This document shows, piece by piece, positions 46,722 through 55,195 of a stretch of 64,000 nucleotides of DNA (the first letter of the stretch is position 1; every line of letters starts with the position of its first letter). Location of the stretch: contig CAXXFB010000001.1 in the NCBI GenBank assembly GCA_963674545.2, positions 2,232,001-2,296,000 of the forward strand, in the 5' to 3' direction. The DNA comes from JABGQS01 sp963674545 (lineage in GTDB: Bacteria; Bacillota; Clostridia; Christensenellales; SZUA-584). The position numbers and the translations under genes are program-made. The notes under the pieces were generated by a model, which saw only the letters and a list, made by a program, of their open reading frames with translations, ran no database searches and had not been told where the DNA came from.

Positions 46722-47507
46722 GTGTCAAAAAAAAAAAAGAATGGCCAAAAACAGCCATTATATATATCCCAAAACTTTCTGACCAGCTATAAAACAATAA
46801 AAAGGTTGCTTCGAATAACAACGATTAATAAAAATGACCATATAATCGAGATTGGTCCGGGAAAAGGACATATTACAGGTTTGCTATTAAAGACTTGTCG
46901 GAGGCTAACAGCAGTCGAGATTGATAAAAAATTATATGAAAGATTACTGGAAAAATATAGGGATGAAAAAAATTTAGAGCTTTATCATAGGGACTTTTTG
47001 TTGTGGCAGCTGCCTTGCTCCGGGGAATATAAAGTCTTTGCAAACATTCCTTTTTGTCATACCACTGCTATACTGCGAAAACTTACAGAAAGCAAAAACC
47101 CGCCGACCGAAGCATGGTTTACTATGGAAAAAGGTGCGGCCAAGCGTTTTATGGGCAGACCTCGCGAAACATACCGGTCGCTTATTGTTAAGCCATTATT
47201 CGATCTCAAGATAGTATATCATTTTCTACGGGAAGATTTTCATCCAAGGCCAGGAGTAGATATTGTACTGGTTCATTTGAAGAAAAAAATAGAACCGGAT
47301 ATAGAACTATCAAAATGGCACGAATATGATAGATTTATTTCGAATGCTTTTCATCATGGACTGCGCCGAATATTCACAAAGAAGCAACTAGAGCGGGTAT
47401 TAAGAGATGTGAAAACCTGTGATATTACTAAAAATGAAATATTATATGTACAGTGGCTATGCCTGTTTCGATGCTATTGCGAAAAAGTGCTTCGCTTAAT
47501 TAAATGA
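46722..47507 (+). CDS. erm: Erm-family 23S rRNA adenine N6-methyltransferase
   Basis: Methylates A2058 of 23S rRNA, giving macrolide-lincosamide-streptogramin B resistance. 261 residues. A basic N-terminus, then ISQNFL, the SAM-binding EIGPGKGHIT and VEIDKKL, and motif IV NIPF (usually NIPY). MEKGAAKRF and DFHPRPGVDIVLV are Erm-like rather than KsgA-like. GTG start with GAGGTG 8 bases upstream. The C-terminal domain is helical and basic. Class within Erm not determined. Confidence 0.85.
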   Translation: MSKKKKNGQKQPLYISQNFLTSYKTIKRLLRITTINKNDHIIEIGPGKGHITGLLLKTCRRLTAVEIDKKLYERLLEKYRDEKNLELYHRDFLLWQLPCSGEYKVFANIPFCHTTAILRKLTESKNPPTEAWFTMEKGAAKRFMGRPRETYRSLIVKPLFDLKIVYHFLREDFHPRPGVDIVLVHLKKKIEPDIELSKWHEYDRFISNAFHHGLRRIFTKKQLERVLRDVKTCDITKNEILYVQWLCLFRCYCEKVLRLIK

Positions 47508-47593
47508 TAATAACGGAATTTATGGCGAAAAATTTCCTGATCAAGAGAGTACATACCCGCAATTGAGTGTTGGATAGCGGCTGAATTAAAAAG

Positions 47594-47617
47594 CCGCTTG
47601 TTGTTGCGGTTTTTTTA
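47594..47617 (+). terminator. Terminator after erm
   Basis: CCGC-TTGTTGTT-GCGG followed by seven or more T; an alternative overlapping hairpin AGCGGCT / AGCCGCT lies at 47576-47598. Confidence 0.6.
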
Positions 47618-47715
47618 CTAAATCTATACTGGCTAAGCAGAATACATACTGGAATGCTAATTGAAATATGATAGTCATGACTGTATAATAGTAGCAATTG
47701 TGAAAGGAGCATGGG

Positions 47716-48342
47716 ATGAATACTAGAAAAGCTATGGCTATCGTTATTATTGCAGCACTTGCTATTGTAGGAGCCGGAGCCTGGATAATGTGGAACGTAC
47801 TGTATATTGATACAAACCCGTTTATAATTGGAGTTTGTGCTATGTTTGCAGTCGCAGGCACAATTGTTTTTGTTTCATACCCTATAATTAAAGCATATTA
47901 TTGGGAAGAGTATATAGACAAGAAGACCCAAAAAAAGAGACCGAAAAAGGCATATATATTTTTTGCATTATATATTGTGATCCTAGCAGTGGCTGCCGTT
48001 GTTTTGACTATGGACGAGAAGTTTGATATCAGCTATAGTGTAGACGATGAAGTTAGTGAATATACTCTTTACGGTGAAACGTATGGAGAATATAAGGTTT
48101 CTATAAATATAGATACGTTTGATACTTCAAATCGGTCGGAGTTTAATAAACAGATCCAGTACCTTTATAAGCAAGTTATAAAGGGCGACGGATATGAGCG
48201 GCATGTTGTTTATATTTATAAGCAAATTACAGATGAACCGTACACTGTCGCAATGGTCACGGACGGGCATGAATGGAAAACCGGGTGGCTGATTACACCG
48301 AATGAAGAATATTATGATGAGCTTTTTGACATGAATGAGTAG
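47716..48342 (+). CDS. Membrane protein with C-terminal extracytoplasmic domain
   Basis: Not recognised. 208 residues: two helices at about 6-27 and 35-57, a basic cytoplasmic loop (DKKTQKKRPKKAY), a third helix at 76-96, then a 110-residue soluble beta-rich domain (VSEYTLYGETYGEYKVSINI and on). AAAGGAGC ribosome site. Within the island between the 5S-tail repeats. Confidence 0.7.
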   Translation: MNTRKAMAIVIIAALAIVGAGAWIMWNVLYIDTNPFIIGVCAMFAVAGTIVFVSYPIIKAYYWEEYIDKKTQKKRPKKAYIFFALYIVILAVAAVVLTMDEKFDISYSVDDEVSEYTLYGETYGEYKVSINIDTFDTSNRSEFNKQIQYLYKQVIKGDGYERHVVYIYKQITDEPYTVAMVTDGHEWKTGWLITPNEEYYDELFDMNE

Positions 48343-48384
48343 CTGTAGCATGTTTAGTCTTAGACTTGTGGATTAATAGATTTA

Positions 48385-48437
48385 GTGCCGGTTGGCACAG
48401 AGACTGTGAGCATTATGCTTTGCAGGCTTCTTGATAT
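48385..48437 (+). repeat. Hairpin and terminator-like repeat related to 49257-49294
   Basis: GTGCC-GGTT-GGCAC hairpin, then CTGTGAGCATTATGCTTTGCAGG and a TTGATATT end resembling the segment after the next gene. Suggests duplication of gene-plus-tail units. Confidence 0.45.
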
Positions 48438-48520
48438 TAAATAAAAAATTAAGAATGGGGTTGTTGCATAAAAGATGGAAATAAAGTAATATTATAATAT
48501 TAGTGCTAGGAGGAGACAAC

Positions 48521-49213
48521 TTGAAAAAATTATTAAATTCTAAAAGATTCAGGATTACTATTATAGCTGGCTTAGTAATAACAGTGCTAACGGTTATTAT
48601 AATCTTAACGATAACAGGGGAAAAAGAAAATGTAGTATTATCTGCAAACAAAAATACTCAAACATCTGAAGTAACTGTTGAGGAATATAGTGAGAATGAT
48701 GAAGCCATTTCAATGCTTGATGAATCGAATGTCTTTGAGACTGAAATAAAGGCAACAGCAGTTAATGATAGTAATATTGAACCTGAACAAATAGATGAAG
48801 TAAAAGAAACAGATGAAGAAGAGCCTACTGAAAAACCGACACAAGATGCTAGTCAGGATGAAAATCAGGATATAGAAGAAAACGAAGAAAACGACACGAC
48901 TATTACTCCGGATGTAAATCCGGATGAAGAGCAGGTTGAAGATGGATCAGGAAGAGTTTTAGATGATCCGGATGAGACTGCCATGTATAAAGACCCGGAT
49001 CATGAAGAAGATGATCCGCCGCAAGCAGTTGGAGCAAAGATGGTAGATGGTGTCGCAGTCCCCATGACAAATGCTGAAGTTGATGAGTTTTTAAGAAAAA
49101 TATATGCTACACAATCTCTTGAAGAATATATAGCTCTGTTGGATACAATTGTGTATCTTAACACTCCGATTGATTCTACAAGATTAGTATGGCACGAAAG
49201 TTACCAAGAATGA
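48521..49213 (+). CDS. Secreted or anchored acidic low-complexity protein
   Basis: 230 residues. Basic N-terminus and one hydrophobic helix (11-33), then about 140 residues rich in Glu, Asp, Thr, Asn, and a C-terminal domain (173-230: DGVAVPMTNAEVDEFLRKIY and on) related to residues 106-167 of the next gene product. TTG start 4 bases after AGGAGGAGACAAC. Function unknown; likely cell-surface. Confidence 0.72.
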   Translation: MKKLLNSKRFRITIIAGLVITVLTVIIILTITGEKENVVLSANKNTQTSEVTVEEYSENDEAISMLDESNVFETEIKATAVNDSNIEPEQIDEVKETDEEEPTEKPTQDASQDENQDIEENEENDTTITPDVNPDEEQVEDGSGRVLDDPDETAMYKDPDHEEDDPPQAVGAKMVDGVAVPMTNAEVDEFLRKIYATQSLEEYIALLDTIVYLNTPIDSTRLVWHESYQE

Positions 49214-49215
49214 AT

Positions 49216-49240
49216 TAGGTAGCTGCAGGATTCAATTTTT
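49216..49240 (+). repeat. 5S-tail repeat, copy 2
   Basis: 24 of 25 bases identical to 45683-45707 (the 3' end of 5S and beyond; A instead of C at 49227). No 5S gene precedes it here; it begins 3 bases after the stop of the acidic protein gene. Confidence 0.8.
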
Positions 49241-49258
49241 ATATAATTTATCTCGAAG

Positions 49259-49289
49259 AGCCTGTGAGCATTACGCTTGCAGGCTTTTT
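49259..49289 (+). terminator. Terminator following the 5S-tail copy
   Basis: AGCCTG / CAGGCT stem followed by TTTTTG; similar in sequence to the rRNA operon terminator. Confidence 0.75.
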
Positions 49290-49329
49290 GATATTCTCTT
49301 AAATATGAACATGTGGGGTATAACATAAG

Positions 49330-49358
49330 TTGACTATAATACAAAATTATAGTAGCAT
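49330..49358 (+). promoter_or_regulatory. Promoter of the PASTA protein gene
   Basis: TTGACT (49330-49335), 17-base spacer, TAGCAT (49353-49358). Confidence 0.5.
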
Positions 49359-49387
49359 GAATTCAAGTATTATTTGGGAGAAAAGGT

Positions 49388-50320
49388 ATGAAAAAGGCTG
49401 TAATTGCAAGAGCGATAAAATATTCAGCATTGGCTGTAATTATAGTATTGACAGCAGCATGCTGCATACCTGGCGCAGAAGCGGAAGAGAGAGCTCAGCA
49501 GGCTTCAAAAGAAATTGTGATAATAGCACAAACTATTGAAGATGAATCGGATGCTGAACAGACAATCACACCAACAAAAGAACCTTACTTAGCGGTAAAT
49601 CAAGAAGCAGAAGCAATTGAGTACGCAGCAATTGACTACGAAGAAGCTGACGAAGATATACATTTTGAGCCAGAGGATGATTCCTATCTAGAATACAGTG
49701 GCGGATTGCTGGCTTTATGGATTGACGGCGTATCGGTTGTGCAGACAGCGCAACAGGTCAGAGAATGGGAAAAACAGCTTTATAGATGCCAAACAATCGA
49801 AGAATATTATGCATTTCTATCTAACGTTGCATATTACAATAAAGGCATAGACATGTCTAAGTTTCCATGGTACTGGGACGAACTGAGCGAGATATATACT
49901 GATGAACAGCTAGAACTTCTCAAAGAGGACAGCGATGTAAAAAAGCCAATGCCAAATGTCGTGGGAATGTCGGATTCTCGGGCATATTCCAGCCTTACTG
50001 CAGAAGGCTTTATAGTCCGCCTGATTTATGAATACAACCCGGATTACGATATACCGGCAGGCTATTGCTTCCTGCAGGAAGTACCGGCTGGTCAGATGTG
50101 GAGGCTCGGTTTAAACTTCTTTATATGGATACAGGATACTGCGCCCGAACCTGATTTGACATCAACACCACAGCCGGAACCGGAGCCAACACCTACTGTA
50201 ACGCCCGAACCGACGCCCGAACCGACTCCCGAACCGACTCCTGAACCAACGCCGGAAATAACACCCGAACCGACAACAGAACCAATGCCCGAGCCTACCA
50301 CTATTCCCGAAGAACAGTAG
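49388..50320 (+). CDS. Exported PASTA-domain protein with Pro-Glu-Pro-Thr tail
   Basis: 310 residues. Signal peptide ending about LTAACC (Cys25; a poor lipobox, so lipoprotein status is uncertain). Acidic region 40-100; domain 106-167 shared with the preceding gene product; one PASTA domain at about 186-250 (MPNVVGMSDSRAYSSLTAEG) of the type that binds peptidoglycan; then a Pro-Glu-Pro-Thr repeat tail (254-306) that could span the cell wall. No LPXTG anchor. Function unknown. Confidence 0.78.
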   Translation: MKKAVIARAIKYSALAVIIVLTAACCIPGAEAEERAQQASKEIVIIAQTIEDESDAEQTITPTKEPYLAVNQEAEAIEYAAIDYEEADEDIHFEPEDDSYLEYSGGLLALWIDGVSVVQTAQQVREWEKQLYRCQTIEEYYAFLSNVAYYNKGIDMSKFPWYWDELSEIYTDEQLELLKEDSDVKKPMPNVVGMSDSRAYSSLTAEGFIVRLIYEYNPDYDIPAGYCFLQEVPAGQMWRLGLNFFIWIQDTAPEPDLTSTPQPEPEPTPTVTPEPTPEPTPEPTPEPTPEITPEPTTEPMPEPTTIPEEQ

Positions 50321-50328
50321 AAATTCAA

Positions 50329-50361
50329 GCCTGCAGGAAGTTAATCCTTTGGGCTTTTTTT
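50329..50361 (+). terminator. Terminator after the PASTA protein gene
   Basis: AAGCC / GGCTT outer stem with inner AGGA / TCCT pairing, then seven T. Confidence 0.65.
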
Positions 50362-50388
50362 GATATAGAGGCAAAGTTGTGGTATCAT
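50360..50388 (+). promoter_or_regulatory. Promoter of the isoaspartyl methyltransferase gene
   Basis: TTGATA (50360-50365), 17-base spacer, TATCAT (50383-50388), overlapping the preceding T-run. Confidence 0.5.
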
Positions 50389-50427
50389 TCAAATCAGTGT
50401 AAAGCTTTGTAAAGCGGTGTTGGAAAA

Positions 50428-51012
50428 ATGAATGAAGATGGTATTAGAAAATTCTACAACAGGCTTGACAGATCATTTTTCATAGACAACGAATATAAGA
50501 AAAGTGCAGGTGTTGATGCTCCTTTGCCGATAGGTTTCGGACAGACGATATCACAGCCGAGTTTAGTGTTGCAAATGACACTGTGGCTAGAGCCTGATGA
50601 GAACTGCAGAGTGTTGGAGATAGGCACCGGTTCCGGTTACCAAACAGCGCTTCTTGCACAGTTTTCAAAAGAAGTCTACACGGTCGAGCGTATAAAAAAA
50701 CTGACGGTGAAAGCGCAGCAAAGACTGCATAAACTCGGTTTCAATAACGTAGATTATAAGATCGGTGACGGGAGTGAAGGATGGAATCAGTATGCTCCGT
50801 TTGATAGGATAATAACTACAGCGGCAGCGGGCAGCATACCGGAAAAACTGCTGGAGCAGCTAAGCCCCGGCGGTGTTGCCGTGATGCCGGTCGGACCAAG
50901 GCTGGTGCAAGACCTTATGAAGTTCACAAAGGATGAAGACGGCAAAGTAAAAGCGACGCTGCTTGAAAAAGTCAGGTTTGTAGAGCTTATGGGTCAGTAT
51001 GGATGGAGTTGA
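50428..51012 (+). CDS. pcm: Protein-L-isoaspartate O-methyltransferase
   Basis: Repairs isoaspartyl residues using SAM. 194 residues. DAPLPIGFGQTISQPSLVLQ is the substrate-side signature; the SAM site is VLEIGTGSGYQTALLA; later IITTAAAGSIPEKLLEQL and GGVAVMPVG. The N-terminus is slightly short compared with the usual 210 residues. Confidence 0.9.
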   Translation: MNEDGIRKFYNRLDRSFFIDNEYKKSAGVDAPLPIGFGQTISQPSLVLQMTLWLEPDENCRVLEIGTGSGYQTALLAQFSKEVYTVERIKKLTVKAQQRLHKLGFNNVDYKIGDGSEGWNQYAPFDRIITTAAAGSIPEKLLEQLSPGGVAVMPVGPRLVQDLMKFTKDEDGKVKATLLEKVRFVELMGQYGWS

Positions 51013-51020
51013 TATCCGGC

Positions 51021-52358
51021 CTACCTTTCTGCTTCTTCCCGCGCGATCTGCACCCAGCGAACAGCGTTTTCCGATTTGCCTGCCAGTGTCATAACATCAC
51101 GCATAAGCACTTCTGTGGGGCAGCGGTGTTTTTTTGTTGAATTGAACACTTCTCTCAGTTCTTTCCTTACAGCGTCTTCATCCACATCGGAAACAGCAAT
51201 AAGAGCAGGGTTAACTTTTTTGCAGTAAACGTAGTCTGATTGCAGGTGCTCTGCCATAATTTCGTTGTTCGACCAAGGCGACACGGTAACTTTGCGCAGC
51301 CTAGGTATGCGTTTAACGACATCCCATCTAGTGTCCAGAGGTTCACAGCAGCCGTAGATATTCAGCCCGAAACGTTGTAGTATCTCATTTTGATAGGGGA
51401 AGATGAACTCCTCGAAGATTTCCGGAGAAACGCCGACAGTTTCCTGGCTTTCGCAGAAGCCCCACATATCCGTAGTTTTCACATGGCTGCCGTCAAAACC
51501 GGCAGAGGGCAGCTCGTCCGTCCAGCCATATCCGCCTGTCCCGTGGAAATCGCCTCCGTTATTAAGTGAGAGAAGGTTTTCGCTTTCCAGAAAATCCAGC
51601 ATTGCAAGGTTTTCGTCACGCAGGAAAGCCATAAGAGCGTGTACTCCGTCTGGGTGGTCATAAAAGTCCATGAGTATATTCTCGAATCCACGCAGCAAAA
51701 TTAGGTCTGAAGACATACCAAGAGTCCACCACCATGTTCCCTCCAGCCGCACGGTTAGTATACCGTCGAAAACATCGTGTGCAAGATTAAGCAGTTTGTT
51801 TGTACGCTGCGCGTCAACGACTACCGAAGAGTATTTTAGTTCATCCAGCGCTTCGTATCCGTCTTTGAGCGGAGATTCCCAAGTGTATGCGTTACCGTCG
51901 CCGCCTCCGATGATCTGTGTCTCCAGCCCCCGTGAAGTTCTCGTGCTGACATGATGCACCGTAAAGGACGGCTCTACCATACGGTCGTCTTTTATATAAT
52001 CTGCCCAGAAGATCTCTTTGCGCAGCTTCATCTCCCACATTCGGGCAAGCGGGGTACTGCATGTAAGAGCAGCAGAAGGTATAAGCTCATACCACGCCGC
52101 CTCCGGGTCGCAGAAAATGAGAGGCTGCGTTATTTCAAGCGAATGGTGTTTTTTCCACCTCTGCTTTTTTTCCTGCTGGCATGGGTGGTTAGCACGCTCC
52201 GCTACTTTCTTTGCCAACTCCTGCAGAGTTGCTTTGTCATCTTCGGAGACCATAAACTCCAAAGAGTTGATAACATTTGCGTACGTTATCGACCATGAAA
52301 GCCCGTTTCCGTCGCCTATCCCGCCGCCAGTTCTTTCGTGCATAGCTTTAGTCATCAT
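51021..52358 (-). CDS. Uroporphyrinogen decarboxylase-like protein
   Basis: 445 residues, TIM-barrel URO-D/methyltransferase superfamily by the pattern of its C-terminal half (EEFIFPYQNEILQRFGLNIY, GCCEPLDTRWDVVKRIPRLR). The GCCEP cysteines could bind zinc as in MtaA-type methyltransferases; true haem synthesis is unlikely because the N-terminal URO-D signature is absent. GGAGG site; 8 bases after the LacI-type gene, so probably under its control. Substrate unknown. Confidence 0.65.
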   Translation of the reverse strand: MMTKAMHERTGGGIGDGNGLSWSITYANVINSLEFMVSEDDKATLQELAKKVAERANHPCQQEKKQRWKKHHSLEITQPLIFCDPEAAWYELIPSAALTCSTPLARMWEMKLRKEIFWADYIKDDRMVEPSFTVHHVSTRTSRGLETQIIGGGDGNAYTWESPLKDGYEALDELKYSSVVVDAQRTNKLLNLAHDVFDGILTVRLEGTWWWTLGMSSDLILLRGFENILMDFYDHPDGVHALMAFLRDENLAMLDFLESENLLSLNNGGDFHGTGGYGWTDELPSAGFDGSHVKTTDMWGFCESQETVGVSPEIFEEFIFPYQNEILQRFGLNIYGCCEPLDTRWDVVKRIPRLRKVTVSPWSNNEIMAEHLQSDYVYCKKVNPALIAVSDVDEDAVRKELREVFNSTKKHRCPTEVLMRDVMTLAGKSENAVRWVQIAREEAER

Positions 52359-52366
52359 TGCCTCCG

Positions 52367-53377
52367 TTATATCATATCGTTGAATTTATCTATCGTGCTC
52401 TGCAGCACTATCTCCGGCGCTATTATCTCGTCTTTAGATGTGGCTTCTTCCTGAATAAGGCGGTACAGCCCTTTCATTGCGCTATAGCTTTGGTTGGATG
52501 GCTGCTGATACAGCGATGCGCTGACTGTTCCTTCTTTTATATACTGGGAGATTTCTCTAAACACATCCATGCTTATTATTCGGATATCTCTGCCGGAAGC
52601 TTTTATTTCTTCGCATATTGGCACAGAATTTGCCGTTCCTATGAATATGCCCTGCACATCAGCATGGGAAGAAAGCATATGACGACAATTGTCTCTTGCT
52701 TTGTCTGTTTCTGCATTGTCATCATAAACTTCAGCAATGCTTATTCCGTTTGTTTCGCAGAAGGTTTTGAAGCCGTCTATCATATCGCGGTGTATCCTGT
52801 ATTCTTTGTCTCCGCAAAAGTAAGCGGCTTTGCTGCATCTGCTAAGCTTAAGAAGCTCTGCAGCCGTGCTTCCTGCCATAAATCCGTCAAGGTGAACGGT
52901 GAACGTGCGGCACTCCGGCGATATGTCTGATACTACAGTTGCAACGGGTATGCCTGCCGCCAGCAGACCAGAGCAGATACTGTCCAGCTTGACCGACTTG
53001 ATTGGCTGAACGACAACAGCGCTGTAATCTGAACCTTGAAGTGAGAAGAGTTTGCTTAGAAACTCGTCGTTTGTTTTAGCGTTGAATATATCAAGAGAGA
53101 CGTTATATCCTTCGAGCTCACAATAGGCTGCGTTGATACCCTGAGTCAGCTGTTTATCGAATACGCCGACAGTGCTTTTTGTTACGAACGCGAATTTAAC
53201 AGTCCTGTTAAGGCTTTTGGCTGCCTGGTTTACCTTATAACCATGTTTTTCTGCGTAGCTTAATATCATACGCTTCTTTTCTTCGCCGACACCAGATTTG
53301 CCGTTTATTGCCCGGTTAACAGTTGAAGCGTTTACGCCGAGCGCTTTTGCTATGTCATATATAGTGATCTTGCTCAT
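52367..53377 (-). CDS. LacI-family transcriptional regulator
   Basis: 336 residues. N-terminal helix-turn-helix ITIYDIAKALGVNASTVNRA with hinge helix NQAAKSLNR, followed by a periplasmic-binding-protein-like effector domain. First gene of a two-gene operon with the URO-D-like protein; a perfect palindrome over its own start site suggests autoregulation. Confidence 0.92.
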   Translation of the reverse strand: MSKITIYDIAKALGVNASTVNRAINGKSGVGEEKKRMILSYAEKHGYKVNQAAKSLNRTVKFAFVTKSTVGVFDKQLTQGINAAYCELEGYNVSLDIFNAKTNDEFLSKLFSLQGSDYSAVVVQPIKSVKLDSICSGLLAAGIPVATVVSDISPECRTFTVHLDGFMAGSTAAELLKLSRCSKAAYFCGDKEYRIHRDMIDGFKTFCETNGISIAEVYDDNAETDKARDNCRHMLSSHADVQGIFIGTANSVPICEEIKASGRDIRIISMDVFREISQYIKEGTVSASLYQQPSNQSYSAMKGLYRLIQEEATSKDEIIAPEIVLQSTIDKFNDMI

Positions 53378-53396
53378 TTTGTACCTCTTGAGAAAT

Positions 53397-53412
53397 ACGC
53401 AACCGGTTGCGT
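53397..53412 (-). promoter_or_regulatory. LacI-type operator
   Basis: ACGCAACCGGTTGCGT, a perfect 16-base palindrome with the central CG of LacI/GalR sites. It lies 7 bases downstream of the -10 box of the regulator's promoter. Confidence 0.85.
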
Positions 53413-53419
53413 TAATGCG

Positions 53420-53448
53420 ATTATAACATATAGCATATAAAAAGTAAA
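53420..53448 (-). promoter_or_regulatory. Promoter of the lacI-type operon
   Basis: Minus strand TTTACT, 17-base spacer, TATAAT (53425-53420). The operator lies just downstream, so repression would block initiation. Confidence 0.6.
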
Positions 53449-53531
53449 ATAAAAGTTTGGAAATTTATTCAACAAACTGATTCGCTGTGATATTATTGTA
53501 ATCAACAATTAAAAAGAAACGGGATAAGATT

Positions 53532-54704
53532 ATGAGATATGCGCAAAGAATGGGGAATATAAAGAAATCGTTCATAAGAGAAATACTCAAAGCAACGGCA
53601 GACCCGGAAGTTATTTCGTTTGCGGGCGGGCTTCCCAGCCCTGTTTCTTTTCCTGTTGATGAGATAGACAAGGCTGCTCACAAGGTGCTTAGCGAAGACG
53701 GAAGAAATGCGCTGCAGTACAGCACGACGGAAGGTTATCTTCCTCTCAGGCAGTATATTGCAGAGCGTTACATGAAGCGGCAGGGAATAAAGATTGATGC
53801 AGATGAAATATTGATAACGAACGGTTCACAGCAGGGGCTCGATCTCATATTAAAAGTATTTATCGATAAAGGCGACGATATAATAATAGAACGCCCGGGC
53901 TACCTTGGAGCTATTCAGGCGCTTAGCGTATTCGAGCCGCAGTTTCATGCAGTAGACCTTCTTGAAGACGGTGTAGATACTCAAATGCTGGAAAAGGTGA
54001 TTGAAGCTTATGATCCGAAGCTTTTCTACAGCGTGCCGAATTTTCAAAACCCGTCCGGTATAACTTATTCGGAGCAAAAACGGCAGCAGACTGCGCAGAT
54101 AATCAAGAGTTCAAACACGGTAATGATAGAAGATGATCCATACGGAGAGCTAAGGTTTATAGGGAAGGATATCCCGTCTATGAAGGTCTTCCTGGATGAC
54201 GCTGTGCTGCTTGGTTCTTTTTCCAAGATAGTCTCTCCGGGAATAAGGCTGGGATGGATAGCTGCCAAAAAGCAGATAATGGAAAAACTGATAATAGTAA
54301 AACAGGCTGCGGATCTGCACTCCAATTATTTTTCGCAGCGTGTAGTATTTCAATATATGCACGACAACGATATCGACGTGCATATAAGCAAAATAAGAGA
54401 GCTCTATAAACAACAGAGAAATTGCATGGTGGATATGATAGAAAGATACTTTCCGGAAGAAGTTAAAACAACGAAGCCGGAGGGTGGGATGTTTCTTTGG
54501 GCGCAGCTTCCAAAAGGCTGCTCTTCGTTAGAACTGTTTGAAATAGCAGCGCAGAACAACGTTGTGTTCGTGCCGGGAGATCCTTTCTATGTTGATGAGG
54601 GCTGCGTTAATACGATGCGTCTCAATTACACAAACTCTTCGCCGGAAATGATAGAAGAAGGTATAAGAAGGCTTGGCGACGCGATCAGGAGTTTGATTCA
54701 ATAG
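53532..54704 (+). CDS. PLP-dependent aminotransferase (class I, LysN/MocR-type fold)
   Basis: 390 residues. ISFAGGLPSPVSFPVDEIDK and QYSTTEGYLPLRQYIAERYM are typical of the 2-aminoadipate/aromatic aminotransferase group; the PLP lysine is in LGSFSKIVSPGIRLGW, and YSVPNFQNPSGITYS and GGMFLWAQLP follow the family. Substrate not predictable. Divergent from the lacI gene. Confidence 0.87.
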   Translation: MRYAQRMGNIKKSFIREILKATADPEVISFAGGLPSPVSFPVDEIDKAAHKVLSEDGRNALQYSTTEGYLPLRQYIAERYMKRQGIKIDADEILITNGSQQGLDLILKVFIDKGDDIIIERPGYLGAIQALSVFEPQFHAVDLLEDGVDTQMLEKVIEAYDPKLFYSVPNFQNPSGITYSEQKRQQTAQIIKSSNTVMIEDDPYGELRFIGKDIPSMKVFLDDAVLLGSFSKIVSPGIRLGWIAAKKQIMEKLIIVKQAADLHSNYFSQRVVFQYMHDNDIDVHISKIRELYKQQRNCMVDMIERYFPEEVKTTKPEGGMFLWAQLPKGCSSLELFEIAAQNNVVFVPGDPFYVDEGCVNTMRLNYTNSSPEMIEEGIRRLGDAIRSLIQ

Positions 54705-54726
54705 ATTATATTAGGAGAATAGCGAA

Positions 54727-55191
54727 ATGAAAACTGAAATTAGTTTTGTAATGGCCGAAATGAATGATATTGATGACTTAATTGATGTTCAGAATATAGC
54801 GTTTAAAAATGATTATATTAAATATGGATATTGTCCTGGTTACGGGCACACAATGACTAGCATGAAAAACCTTGTCGAAAAGTGCATTGTATATAAAATC
54901 ATGATGGATGAAAGAATTGTTGGAGATATTATCGTTAGGCATAAAGAGAACGGGGACTATTTTCTTGGAGGTCTATGTGTAATTCCTGAGTTTGAAAACA
55001 AAGGTATTGGGCAGATGGCAGTGAAGTTTATTGAGAAGCAGCTTGATGCAAGCTATTGGTCTTTGGAAACTCCGGCGGAAAATAAACGCAACATTTATTT
55101 TTATCAGAAGTGTGGATTTCAAATAACAAAAGAATATATGGATGGGCCTGTCAGAATCGTATTAATGGAAAAGTATATGAATGGTAGATAG
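54727..55191 (+). CDS. GNAT-family N-acetyltransferase
   Basis: 154 residues with the acetyl-CoA loop LCVIPEFENKGIGQMAVKF and C-terminal NIYFYQKCGFQITKEYM. TTAGGAGAATAGCG ribosome site. 22 bases after the aminotransferase and perhaps co-transcribed. More AT-rich than neighbours. Confidence 0.82.
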   Translation: MKTEISFVMAEMNDIDDLIDVQNIAFKNDYIKYGYCPGYGHTMTSMKNLVEKCIVYKIMMDERIVGDIIVRHKENGDYFLGGLCVIPEFENKGIGQMAVKFIEKQLDASYWSLETPAENKRNIYFYQKCGFQITKEYMDGPVRIVLMEKYMNGR

Positions 55192-55195
55192 TATG

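Noticed and set aside
46722..47507. Reading the methyltransferase as KsgA/RsmA
   Set aside because: NIPF in motif IV, the SQNFL start, MEKGAAKRF and the attenuator leader point to Erm; KsgA would have NLPY and is usually not induced.
47511..47570. Apparent partial 5S-like sequence (TTATGGCGAAA) after erm
   Set aside because: The match is about ten bases and does not continue; likely chance.
50161..50310. Short direct repeats that could suggest a CRISPR-like array
   Set aside because: They are in-frame Pro-Glu-Pro-Thr codon repeats within the tail of the PASTA protein, with no spacers and no cas genes nearby.
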